Shown here: positions 1 through 7,289 of the stretch, in pieces
Layout of the letters: each line of letters opens with the position of its first letter
Numbering within the stretch: the first letter of the stretch is position 1
Translations under genes and position numbers: made by a program
NCBI GenBank assembly: GCA_019416865.1
Contig: DXWL01000005.1
Location: 1-64,000 of the forward strand
Direction of reading: 5' to 3'
Length of the DNA: 64,000 nt
Source: Fusobacterium sp.
Lineage (GTDB): Bacteria > Fusobacteriota > Fusobacteriia > Fusobacteriales > Fusobacteriaceae
Notes under the pieces: model-generated
Seen by the model: only the letters and a program-made list of their open reading frames with translations
Databases searched by the model: none
What the model was told of the DNA's origin: nothing

Positions 1-54
1 CATAAAAAAACTACACCCTCCATCTTAGTTGTCTAAGATTTTGGGTGCAGTACA
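1..54. mobile_element. Probable right terminus of an IS3-family (IS150-like) insertion sequence
   Basis: The first bases hold an imperfect hairpin (CTACACCC...GGGTGCAG outer arms, ATCTTAG/CTAAGAT inner arms around TTGT). They run out in GTGCAGTACA. Read from the other strand the end is TGTACTGCACCCAAAATCTT, which resembles the TGTACTG(A/C)CCCCAAAAGTTAGAC-type ends of IS150-group IS3 elements and has the family's terminal TG...CA. The downstream glycosyltransferase begins abruptly just after this point without its N-terminal half. The transposase would lie outside the window. Family assignment rests on remembered end sequences; the insertion boundary at base 54 is an inference. Confidence 0.5.
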
Positions 55-593
55 ATATAGATGAAAATAAAAAAATTTTAAAAGAAGATTATATAAGAGA
101 TTTAATAAAAGGAAAATGGGGAATGACAGTATGGAGTAAATTAATAAAAAGAGAGCTTTTTATTAATAATAATATAGTGTTTCCTGAAAATATTTTTTAT
201 GGGGAAGATTTAATCACAAGTTTAAAACTTGTTTATTTTGCAAAGAAAATAGGAAAAATAAATGAAGCATTATATAATTATGTGCAACATGAGAGCCAAG
301 GTACTAAAAAAATAGATAGAGCAAAAAGATTTTTGGATAGCTATAATTATTATTTAGAAATGGAAAAATTTATTAAGGAGAAAGAAATATATTCAAAATT
401 TAAAAATGATTTATTAAATAGAAAATGTAGATTATATGAAAAAGTATTTGCTAAAAAATATAGAGATACAGATATTTATAAATTAATGAAAGAAAATTTG
501 TCTAATGAAGATAAAAAAGAATTGTTTAAAAGCGAATATTATCAGAATATGAATTTAATAAAAAAATTGCGTTTTAAATTAAGATTGAACTAA
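55..593 (+). pseudogene. 5'-truncated family 2 glycosyltransferase (C-terminal half only)
   Basis: About 180 codons align by eye with the C-terminal half of the next gene: both have a W(S/N)KLI(K/R)REL segment, an acidic EDL, and the block G(K)(I/L)(N/S)EALYNYVQH. The N-terminal GT-A fold, with its nucleotide-sugar and DxD motifs, is absent. A GTG at base 45 could serve as a start but lies inside the putative IS terminus and has no good ribosome-binding site. The upstream frame is closed by a stop at bases 3-5. The likeliest reading is an intact GT2 gene interrupted by an insertion sequence, leaving a catalytically dead remnant. Codon use is extremely AT-rich like the following genes. Confidence 0.7.
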
Positions 594-613
594 AGAGTGG
601 GGGAAATCTATAA

Positions 614-1558
614 ATGAACAGTATAAAAATAAGTGTAATAATTCCGGTTTATAATACTCAAAATTATATAGAAAAATGTATTGATAGTGTACTAAATCAA
701 ACATTGAAAGAAATAGAAGTAATATTAATAAATGATGGTTCAACAGATAATTCATTGGAAAAAATAGAAAAATATAAAAAAGATAAAAGAATTATAATAA
801 TAAATAAAAAAAATGAAGGTGTTTCTGTTGCGAGAAATATAGGACTGGAAAAAGCTACAGGAGAATACATTTATTTTATTGATTCAGATGATTATTTAGA
901 ATCTAATATAGTATTAGAAAAAATATATTTAAATAGTAAAAATAATAATTTAGACATATTAATTTTTGATTATTATAGAGAATCTAAAGGAAAGAAAGAA
1001 TATATAAGAAATTTTGATTTAAAAAATGATAAATTTTTAGAAAAGAATCAAGTATTAATGGATTTGATGAAAGAAAAATTTTGGGGAAGTATTTGGAATA
1101 AGTTAATAAGGAGAGAACTTTTTTTTAAAAATGATATAAAATTTTTCAAGGAACTTTTCTTAAGAGAAGATTTATTAGTAGTGATTAAGCTAATATTTTT
1201 TGCAGATAGAATAGGAAAATTAAGTGAAGCATTATATAATTATGTACAACATGATTTACAGAGCATGAAAAAAATAAATAAAGTAAACGGATTTAATAAT
1301 GATTTTATATATATTACAGAATTAGAAGATTTCATAAAAAAAAATAATATATATTATTTATATGATGAAATAAAAAATAAAAAAATTCATTTATATTATA
1401 CAGTTTTTAAATTAAGAAATTTATCATTAAAGATACATAAAAAATTAAAAGAAAATTATCAAAATGAAGATAAGCAAGAATTATATGAATGTTCTAGATA
1501 TAGAAATATGAGTTTAAGAAAAAAATTAGGTTATACATATATACTAAGTTATTTATAG
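614..1558 (+). CDS. Family 2 glycosyltransferase (surface polysaccharide)
   Basis: The product is predicted to transfer a sugar from a nucleotide donor to a growing LPS or capsular glycan on the cytoplasmic side of the membrane. The 314-residue protein opens with the classical GT2 start (ISVIIPVYN), the DGSTD nucleotide-binding motif at residues 41-45 and the DSDD metal-binding motif at 90-93. No membrane segment is obvious. The ATG follows a GTGGGGGAA ribosome-binding site. The C-terminal third is paralogous to the truncated gene just upstream, suggesting tandem duplication. Sugar and linkage specificity cannot be read from sequence. Confidence 0.85.
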   Translation: MNSIKISVIIPVYNTQNYIEKCIDSVLNQTLKEIEVILINDGSTDNSLEKIEKYKKDKRIIIINKKNEGVSVARNIGLEKATGEYIYFIDSDDYLESNIVLEKIYLNSKNNNLDILIFDYYRESKGKKEYIRNFDLKNDKFLEKNQVLMDLMKEKFWGSIWNKLIRRELFFKNDIKFFKELFLREDLLVVIKLIFFADRIGKLSEALYNYVQHDLQSMKKINKVNGFNNDFIYITELEDFIKKNNIYYLYDEIKNKKIHLYYTVFKLRNLSLKIHKKLKENYQNEDKQELYECSRYRNMSLRKKLGYTYILSYL

Positions 1559-1589
1559 ATAAATAAAAATTAAATAATGAGGAATAATA

Positions 1590-2480
1590 ATGATGAATAA
1601 ACATGCATATTTAATAATGGCACATAATCAATTTGAGATTTTAGAAAAAATTATAAAATTATTAGATGATGAAAAAAATGATTTTTATATACATATAGAT
1701 AAGAAAGTTAAACATTTTAATTTTAATAAAGTTAAAGATTTAGCTACAAAATCAAATATTTTTTTTGTAAAAAGAATAGATGTAAAATGGGGACACTTTT
1801 CCCAAATAGAATGTGAAATTTTACTTTTAAAATCAGCAATAGAAAGAAATTATTCGTATTATCATTTAATATCAGGTGTCGATATGCCAATAAAAAGTAA
1901 AGAGAGAATATATGATTTTTTCGAAAAAAATATAGGAAAAGAATTTATTCATTTTGAAAATAAAGAAAAAATAGAAAATAATATAAACAGATATTCAATA
2001 TATCAATTTTTTCCTTATTATAAGCGTTCAAAATTTCATCCTATATTGGGACCATTCGTAAGATTTACTAGAAAAATTCAAAAAGTATTAAAGATGAATA
2101 GAGTCAAAAATGAAAAATTAATTTTTAAAAAAGAAGCTCAATGGTTCAGTATAACAAATGATTTGGCAAATTATATTTTATCTAAGGAAAATTGGATTAG
2201 AAAAATATTTAAATTTTCATATTGTTGTGATGAAATTTTTTTACAAACATTAGTATTCAACTCAAAATTTAAGAAAAATGTATATAATCAGAAATTGGAA
2301 AATAATCATATAGATTCAATAAAGAGATATATAGATTGGGAAAGAGGAGGACCTTATATTTTTAGAGAAAAAGATTTTGATGATTTGATAAAATCTGAAG
2401 CTTTATTTGCTAGAAAATTTGATATAAATATTGATAAAAAAATAGTTAATAAAATTTTTGAATATTATTATAGAAAATAA
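1590..2480 (+). CDS. GT14-type (core-2/I-branching-like) glycosyltransferase
   Basis: This 296-residue protein resembles the Branch family (beta-1,6-N-acetylglucosaminyltransferase-like, GT14) seen in bacterial polysaccharide clusters. Visible hallmarks are the N-terminal HAYLIMAHNQ, the FYIHIDKK strand, a YYHLISGVDMPIK block, and the late W(F)S(I)T and CCDEIFLQT segments typical of the family's acceptor and catalytic region. The start could be either of two adjacent ATGs; the first is used here, behind a weak GAGGAATAA site. It lies 31 bases after the GT2 gene and ends before a clear terminator, so it closes the transcript. The sugar transferred is unknown. Confidence 0.75.
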   Translation: MMNKHAYLIMAHNQFEILEKIIKLLDDEKNDFYIHIDKKVKHFNFNKVKDLATKSNIFFVKRIDVKWGHFSQIECEILLLKSAIERNYSYYHLISGVDMPIKSKERIYDFFEKNIGKEFIHFENKEKIENNINRYSIYQFFPYYKRSKFHPILGPFVRFTRKIQKVLKMNRVKNEKLIFKKEAQWFSITNDLANYILSKENWIRKIFKFSYCCDEIFLQTLVFNSKFKKNVYNQKLENNHIDSIKRYIDWERGGPYIFREKDFDDLIKSEALFARKFDINIDKKIVNKIFEYYYRK

Positions 2481-2522
2481 AATTATTTATAAAAAAAGTA
2501 TAAATGTTTATAATTTTTTATA

Positions 2523-2556
2523 CAGTCCAAAATTTAAAATTATGGGCTGTTTTTTT
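2523..2556 (+). terminator. Intrinsic terminator after the glycosyltransferase genes
   Basis: The arms CAGTCC and GGGCTG (one G.U pair) enclose an AT-rich loop and are followed by seven T residues. Confidence 0.75.
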
Positions 2557-2677
2557 ATATTAAAATTTAAATTTATACTAAAATATTAAGATAAATACTT
2601 CCTCTGAAAAATGTATAAATACTTATAATTAATTATACATAAAATAAGTCTTAAATAAAAATTTTTTTGGAGGAAAA

Positions 2678-3310
2678 ATGAAAATATTTAAATATATATT
2701 TTCAAAAGAATATAGGAAAAGAGAAAAATATAAGAAGCAGTTAAAAAAATTATATCCAGATTCTAAAATTTTACCATTAAAGAATTGTCCTTTAGATTTA
2801 CTTGATTTTGGAAAATACAATTATGGTAACATAAATATTTTAACATTTGGGAATAAAAATGAAAAGTTAAAAATAGGAAATTTTGTTTCTATTGCTCAAA
2901 ATGTAACTTTTATTTTGAGTGGAGGGCATTATACAGATACTTTTACTACATATCCATTTAAAGCAGAATATTTTAAAGAAAAAGAAAGTGAAACTTTATG
3001 CAAAGGTCCAATAACAGTATGTGATGATGTTTGGATTGGATATGGAGTAACAATTTTATCTGGAATAACAATAGGGCAAGGAGCAGTTGTAGCAGCTGGA
3101 AGTATAGTTACAAAAGATGTAGAACCTTATTCAATAGTGGGAGGAAATCCTGCTAAATTAATAAAATATAGATTTTCAAAAGAATTAATAAAAGAGATGA
3201 AAAAAATAGATTTTTCAAAATTAGATCCTGAAAAATTTAGAGATATAAAAGAGCTATTATATAAAAAGTTGGATTTTGAAGTTTTGGAAGAAATTAAAAA
3301 ATATTTATAG
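2678..3310 (+). CDS. CatB-like hexapeptide-repeat O-acetyltransferase
   Basis: The 210-residue protein is a left-handed beta-helix acyltransferase of the CatB/xenobiotic type, expected to move an acetyl group from acetyl-CoA to a sugar hydroxyl. The catalytic-type histidine is in SGGHYTD, followed by FTTYPF. The hexapeptide coil runs from about residue 105 (CDDVWIGYGVTILSG...IGQGAVVAAGS) to VGGNPAKLIKYRF, the usual end of the fold. The N-terminal 45 residues are basic and variable. The start ATG follows TTGGAGGAAAA. It stands alone between two terminators, next to glycosyltransferases, so decoration of the same surface glycan is the natural guess. Confidence 0.8.
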   Translation: MKIFKYIFSKEYRKREKYKKQLKKLYPDSKILPLKNCPLDLLDFGKYNYGNINILTFGNKNEKLKIGNFVSIAQNVTFILSGGHYTDTFTTYPFKAEYFKEKESETLCKGPITVCDDVWIGYGVTILSGITIGQGAVVAAGSIVTKDVEPYSIVGGNPAKLIKYRFSKELIKEMKKIDFSKLDPEKFRDIKELLYKKLDFEVLEEIKKYL

Positions 3311-3317
3311 AATAAAA

Positions 3318-3345
3318 GCAGATGGCATAGTTCATCTGTTTTTAT
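3318..3345 (+). terminator. Intrinsic terminator after the acetyltransferase
   Basis: CAGATG and CATCTG pair around an 8-base loop and are followed by TTTTTATTTTAT. Confidence 0.75.
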
Positions 3346-3369
3346 TTTATATTTATGTTATACTATAAT
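3341..3369 (+). promoter_or_regulatory. Possible sigma-70 promoter of corA
   Basis: A perfect TATAAT (3364-3369) lies 17 bases after a weak TTTATT. It overlaps the preceding terminator tail and sits 32 bases before the corA start. No Mg2+-sensing riboswitch fits in the short leader. Confidence 0.4.
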
Positions 3370-3401
3370 TACAAGATAACATTTTCAAGAAAGGAGTTAT
3401 T

Positions 3402-4445
3402 ATGAAAACACATTTTTATAATAAAAATAAGGCAGGACTTCCGCCAGGAACAGTTCTTTACACAGGAGAAAATAAAAATAGTTCTGTAGATATGGAATTA
3501 TATTCTTTTGGCAGTAATGAGTTAATAAAAAAGAAAATAAGTGCAGATGAATTGGAAGAAATAAAAAACAATGGAAAAATTAACTGGATTAACATAAATG
3601 GAATACATGACACAGAGCTTTTAAATAAATTTGGTGCAGTATTTGAAATAGATAATCTTGTACTTGAAGATATTACAAATGTAAATCAGCGTGTAAAAAT
3701 GGAAGAGTGGGGAGATTATCTTTTTATAGTTTTAAAAATAATGAAAAAAAATAAAGATGAGATAAGTCATGAACAGGTATCTTTTATTCTAGGGAAATCT
3801 TATCTTCTTACTTTTCAAGAAGAAGCTGGAGATATATTTGATACAGTAAAAAAAAGAATGGAAAAAATTATTCAAAAAGGAATAGGATATACAGCATACG
3901 CTTTGATAGATATAATCGTGGATAACTATTTGATAGTTCTTGATAGTATACAGGGAAAAGTAGATAATTTAGAATATGAGATACTTAATAATTTTTCAAA
4001 TGAACAGGCAGAAAAAATTTTAAAGTTAAAAACTGAGATTTCAATTTTGAAAAAGGGAATATATCCAATTAGAGAGATAAGTGCCAAATTTCAAAATGGA
4101 GAAGTTATTTTATATTTTGGAAAAAATAATAAAATGTATCTTTCAGACTTACATGATCATGGAATAATTATATGTGATGCTATTGAAAGTATCCTTGCCA
4201 GAACTTCAGAACTGTTTCAGCTTTATTACTCAGTTCAAAGTAATGAACTTAATAATGTAATGAAAGTGTTGGCAATAATCTCTACAATTTTTATGCCTCT
4301 TAGTTTTTTAGCAGGACTTTATGGAATGAATTTCAGCTATATGCCTGAATTAGAGTGGAAATATGGATATTTTATAATCCTTGGAATAATGTTTATTTTG
4401 GTTGTAATAATGATAATTGTATTTAAGAAGAAAAAATGGTTGTAA
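3402..4445 (+). CDS. corA: CorA-family magnesium/cobalt transporter
   Basis: CorA forms a pentameric inner-membrane channel that brings in Mg2+ (and Co2+/Ni2+). The 347-residue length is typical. The N-terminal two thirds are the soluble alpha/beta funnel and long stalk helix. The C-terminus has two membrane helices with the signature YGMN at 307-310 at the end of the first, and a short KKKKWL basic tail facing the cytoplasm. The start follows a strong AAGGAG site. It is monocistronic and convergent with the 5S rRNA gene; only eight bases separate the two. Confidence 0.93.
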   Translation: MKTHFYNKNKAGLPPGTVLYTGENKNSSVDMELYSFGSNELIKKKISADELEEIKNNGKINWININGIHDTELLNKFGAVFEIDNLVLEDITNVNQRVKMEEWGDYLFIVLKIMKKNKDEISHEQVSFILGKSYLLTFQEEAGDIFDTVKKRMEKIIQKGIGYTAYALIDIIVDNYLIVLDSIQGKVDNLEYEILNNFSNEQAEKILKLKTEISILKKGIYPIREISAKFQNGEVILYFGKNNKMYLSDLHDHGIIICDAIESILARTSELFQLYYSVQSNELNNVMKVLAIISTIFMPLSFLAGLYGMNFSYMPELEWKYGYFIILGIMFILVVIMIIVFKKKKWL

Positions 4446-4453
4446 GTAAAAAA

Positions 4454-4571
4454 GCTTAGAAACTTCTTATCCTCCCAAAGGGCTGCCCCCTAAGTACTTT
4501 CAGCGTTTACGGGCTTAACTTCCAGGTTCGAAATGTAACTGGGTGTACCCCCGTAGCTATTGTTTCTAAGC
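4454..4571 (-). rRNA. rrf: 5S ribosomal RNA, solitary gene
   Basis: The minus strand folds as a complete bacterial 5S rRNA of about 118 bases. Its ends GCTTAGAAAC and GTTTCTAAGC form a perfect 10-bp helix I. The conserved core CGAACCTGGAAGTTAAGCCC (loop B/helix III region) and the GGGGGCAGCCC...GGGAGGAT arm are present. A T-rich tract follows the 3' end, so helix I plus T tract could terminate transcription. There is no 16S or 23S gene anywhere in the window. The 5' neighbour is a protein gene, so this copy is not part of an rrn operon here. Confidence 0.93.
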
Positions 4572-4577
4572 AAAATA

Positions 4578-4606
4578 ATGATATCATATATTTTTTTATT
4601 TGTCAA
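4578..4606 (-). promoter_or_regulatory. Dedicated sigma-70 promoter of the 5S rRNA gene
   Basis: On the minus strand TTGACA (perfect -35) is followed after exactly 17 bases by TATCAT, with only six bases from there to the first base of helix I. Transcription would therefore start at or next to the mature 5' end. The -35 box lies within the last codons (Phe-Asp-Lys) of the upstream Cys-rich gene. Confidence 0.75.
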
Positions 4607-4874
4607 ATATTTTTATTTTTGTTCTCTCGATAACAAGAGATATTTTTTCCATAACATGATTATATCCTGAATCCTTCATATGAGGGAGAACACAATTAGA
4701 GCAGTCTTTTATTCCTGTTTCAGTATACTTGAAATTTCCCCCACAATCTTTTCCAAGCATATAAAGAGGACAATAGCAAAACATACAGCTAAAATTTTCT
4801 TTAGGATTTTCTATCTTATGGCATGGAAAATATTCACAGTTTCTGTTTTGATTAAATTTATAGTTTTCTTTCAT
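4596..4874 (-). CDS. Cysteine-rich small-domain protein (metal binding)
   Basis: The 92-residue protein matches the pattern of the Cys-rich small domain family (PF04071 type). It has nine cysteines, including CMFCYC, KDCGG and KDCSNC, plus a conserved (N)CEYFPCH start and an LPHM segment. Such proteins are presumed to bind Zn or an Fe-S cluster and are sometimes found near cobalamin genes; none are seen here. The exact role is unknown. It is the last gene of a three-gene minus-strand operon (11-base gap upstream), and its final codons host the 5S promoter. Confidence 0.7.
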   Translation of the reverse strand: MKENYKFNQNRNCEYFPCHKIENPKENFSCMFCYCPLYMLGKDCGGNFKYTETGIKDCSNCVLPHMKDSGYNHVMEKISLVIERTKIKIFDK

Positions 4875-4885
4875 AATATATTTCC

Positions 4886-5350
4886 TTAATATTTACTCAT
4901 TCTTGCAAGTTTTCCATCTTTGTTATAGACTTTCCACTTTCCTACAGGGACACCATTCTTTATTTGTCCTGTAATGTGGGGCTTTCCATTTGTATAGTAA
5001 ACAGCATATTTTCCATGGTCTACTCCATCTTTATAATGAGTTTCAAGAACTTTTTTTCCTTTTTCATTGTAAAGAATATATTTTCCGTTAAGAGTTCCCT
5101 CTTTCCAATTTTCTATGGATTTTATTTTTCCATTGCTGTAAAAAGATACCCATTTTCCATGAGGTTTTCCTTTAGCATAGTATTCTCTATCTTTTCCGTC
5201 AACAACCATTCCAGTAAAAGGCTCGTTTCCTCTAAGGGAAATAGTTATACCTTGAACATCTTTAATTTGATATTTTGAAACAGCCTGTATTCTGCCAAAA
5301 GTTAATGAACTTATTAAAAGAAAAATTATTCCTAAAAAAAGTTTTTTCAT
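4886..5350 (-). CDS. Exported MORN_2-repeat protein
   Basis: The 154-residue protein starts with a signal peptide (MKKLFLGIIFLLISSLTFG) and is predicted to be periplasmic or surface-exposed. The mature part is built of about five repeats of the MORN_2 variant, each with the pattern G(K/V)W(v)xYYxNGK...(k)xGxxxGK, e.g. GKWVSFYSNGK, GKYILYNEKGK, GKYAVYYTNGK, GKWKVYNKDGK. Proteins of this type are sometimes annotated as 'YwqK-family antitoxin', but no toxin partner is present, so that label should not be taken literally. Function unknown. It is abundant as a family in fusobacterial genomes (recollection). Confidence 0.7.
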   Translation of the reverse strand: MKKLFLGIIFLLISSLTFGRIQAVSKYQIKDVQGITISLRGNEPFTGMVVDGKDREYYAKGKPHGKWVSFYSNGKIKSIENWKEGTLNGKYILYNEKGKKVLETHYKDGVDHGKYAVYYTNGKPHITGQIKNGVPVGKWKVYNKDGKLARMSKY

Positions 5351-5360
5351 TACTCCTCCG

Positions 5361-5804
5361 TTATTTTTTTATATTTTTACAACTGTCTGAAGTAAAATCT
5401 TGTGTATCTTTTTCAACTGCTGTTACAACCATTTGCACTTTTTCTTTTACAAAATATTTGTCATAGATATGCAGACAAATAAAAGAGATTATCAAAAATC
5501 CAAAAGAGATAAAGACACTTGTTTTTTCACTATTTCCCATTTTGCTGCTTATTACAAAACCTATCAACATCATAATAATTGGCAGGATATATACAAGAAA
5601 TCCTATTTTTAACATTTTTGCATCTTCCAGTTCAAATGTAACAATATCTCCTATTTCAATCTCTCCGTTATAAAAAAGGTCCAGTTCTCTTGTCAGTTTA
5701 CTTGCATCTCCACATCCTGAACAGTGTGCACATGAACTTTCTTTAAACATTTTTACTTTTATTTTATTTCCATTTACCTCTGTTACTTTTCCGCTGCTTT
5801 TCAC
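5361..5804 (-). CDS. RseC/MucC-family membrane protein
   Basis: The 147-residue protein has the RseC family layout. A short N-terminal beta domain carries the cluster CAHCSGC (Cys 25, 28, 31), followed by a small OB-like segment (GDIVTFELEDAKMLK), two hydrophobic helices at about 68-85 and 95-112, and a charged tail. In other bacteria family members modulate the Rnf/Rsx electron-transport complex that reduces SoxR, or sigma-E. No rnf genes are in the window. The start is GTG behind GAGGTGAAAC. First gene of the minus-strand operon with the MORN-repeat and Cys-rich genes (10-11-base gaps). Confidence 0.72.
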   Translation of the reverse strand: MKSSGKVTEVNGNKIKVKMFKESSCAHCSGCGDASKLTRELDLFYNGEIEIGDIVTFELEDAKMLKIGFLVYILPIIMMLIGFVISSKMGNSEKTSVFISFGFLIISFICLHIYDKYFVKEKVQMVVTAVEKDTQDFTSDSCKNIKK

Positions 5805-5841
5805 TTTGTTTCACCTCTATTTTTAATTAGCCTATTTTTAA

Positions 5842-5850
5842 ATTATATCA
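5842..5850 (-). promoter_or_regulatory. Possible extended -10 promoter of the rseC-like operon
   Basis: The minus strand reads TGATATAAT, an extended -10 element, 38 bases before the GTG start. There is no convincing -35. Confidence 0.45.
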
Positions 5851-5887
5851 CATATTTTTTTAATAAAAAAGTATTACTCTTTATTTC

Positions 5888-5916
5888 TTGAAAACTCATT
5901 ATCTCTATGGTAAAAT
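5888..5916 (+). promoter_or_regulatory. Probable promoter of the membrane protein-maf-mreB operon
   Basis: TTGAAA is followed after 17 bases by TAAAAT, 40 bases before the first ATG. It lies back to back with the rseC-like promoter. Confidence 0.5.
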
Positions 5917-5956
5917 AATCATGTTGTATAAATAAATTTTTTAGGAGCAGACTTCA

Positions 5957-6700
5957 ATGGATAAGAAAAAAAAGATTGTGATACGAGCCGTTTTTATAGT
6001 TCTTGTAACTTCACTGATTTTTTTCTTTTTCAAAAAAGGATATGAATACCATAAAGAAGTATCAAGTTTTGGAAAAAACTATTTTGGAATATTTTTTATT
6101 CCTGCTGTATTTATGCTTTTTTTAGATATATTTTTTACTTTTTTAGACAGTAAAAAAAAGAGAATTTTGTACAAGACAAGAATTCTTTTTACTTTGATTT
6201 TTTTGATATCAACTTCAATACTTTTTGTAGGTTATCTAAAATATTTTAAAAAATTAACAGAATTTAATATTATAGAAATCTGCTTAATAAAATACAAGCT
6301 TGGATTTCTTATGACCCATTTGGGAATATATCTTTTTGACACATTTAAATTTAATTATGTTATAATATTCTTTTCATGCTGTGTACTTATTTCACTTTTT
6401 TTTCTTACAGGAAGAGAGATAATTGGTTTTGTAAAATATATAAAAAGATGCAGAAAGAGGCGGGAAGCTCTTAGAATGAAAAAAGCTCTTCTTGAACAGA
6501 TGCAGACTCAAATAGCTATAAAAGAAACTCTTGAAACCAGAAAGGCTGATGAATATCAAAAGCAAAATATTATACTGGAAACAGTAATAAAAGAAAAAGT
6601 AGAGGAAGCTATAGAAAAAGATAAGCTTCCTGTAAAAATTGTTATAGAAAATATTGATGAAGAAAAAGGGAAAGAGGAAAAGGAGGAGGTACAAAGATGA
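5957..6700 (+). CDS. Unknown four-helix membrane protein with long charged tail
   Basis: Not recognised. The 247-residue protein has at least four strongly hydrophobic segments (about residues 8-25, 41-63, 75-93 and 136-155). A roughly 85-residue cytoplasmic tail follows, very rich in Lys, Arg and Glu and predicted helical or coiled coil. There is no signal peptide cleavage site. The stop overlaps the maf start by four bases (ATGA), so translation is coupled, and mreB follows. The location suggests a role in cell shape or division, but the sequence has no recognised MreC/MreD or RodZ motif. ATG follows TTAGGAGCAG. Confidence 0.6.
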   Translation: MDKKKKIVIRAVFIVLVTSLIFFFFKKGYEYHKEVSSFGKNYFGIFFIPAVFMLFLDIFFTFLDSKKKRILYKTRILFTLIFLISTSILFVGYLKYFKKLTEFNIIEICLIKYKLGFLMTHLGIYLFDTFKFNYVIIFFSCCVLISLFFLTGREIIGFVKYIKRCRKRREALRMKKALLEQMQTQIAIKETLETRKADEYQKQNIILETVIKEKVEEAIEKDKLPVKIVIENIDEEKGKEEKEEVQR

Positions 6701-7275
6701 TTCTTGCATCAAACTCTCCTAGAAGAAAAGAGATTTTAGAAAATTTTGGATTTTCTTTGAAAACAGTGTCTAAAAATATTGATGAGATAAGCAATAAGGA
6801 AAAAATAACAGAAAAAATTATGGATATTGCCCGGCAGAAAACGGAAGCTGTAGCTGTTATCTATCCTGATGAAAATGTTGTAGGAGCAGATACAGTGGTT
6901 GTAGTTGAAGGAAAGATTTTGGGAAAACCCAAAGATGAAAAAGAAGCATTTAATATGCTGAAATCCCTTTCAGGAAGATCACATGAGGTTATAACAGCTT
7001 ATTCCTTCATAAATTTGAAAAATAATATTATGATAAATGATGTGGAAGTTACAAAAGTATTTTTCAAAAAACTGTCAGATGAAGAAATAAACTGGTATAT
7101 AAATACAAAAGAGCCTATGGATAAGGCAGGTGCTTATGGAATACAGGGAAAAGGAGCATTTTTCGTTGAAAAAATAGAAGGTGATTTTTTCTCTGTTATG
7201 GGATTTCCTCTTGGAAAATTTCTTCGTCGTCTGACAGAAATTGGTATTGATTTGAATAATTTAGAAAATTTATAA
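6697..7275 (+). CDS. maf: Maf-family nucleotide pyrophosphatase
   Basis: Maf proteins hydrolyse dTTP, UTP and modified nucleotides to monophosphates and, in Bacillus, influence septum formation. The 192-residue protein has the diagnostic start ILASNSPRRKEIL, the catalytic GADTVVV, the LGKPKD loop, SGRSHEVITA, and the late DKAGAYGIQGKGA and GDFFSVMGFPL motifs. It overlaps the upstream membrane protein by four bases and lies 14 bases before mreB, the classic maf-mreB neighbourhood. Confidence 0.93.
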   Translation: MILASNSPRRKEILENFGFSLKTVSKNIDEISNKEKITEKIMDIARQKTEAVAVIYPDENVVGADTVVVVEGKILGKPKDEKEAFNMLKSLSGRSHEVITAYSFINLKNNIMINDVEVTKVFFKKLSDEEINWYINTKEPMDKAGAYGIQGKGAFFVEKIEGDFFSVMGFPLGKFLRRLTEIGIDLNNLENL

Positions 7276-7289
7276 TTTGAGGTGAAAAA

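Noticed and set aside
3345..3401. Magnesium riboswitch upstream of corA
   Set aside because: The leader is too short for an M-box or ykoK aptamer.
4886..5350. Toxin-antitoxin system
   Set aside because: MORN_2 proteins are sometimes called YwqK-family antitoxins, but this one is exported and has no toxin-like neighbour.
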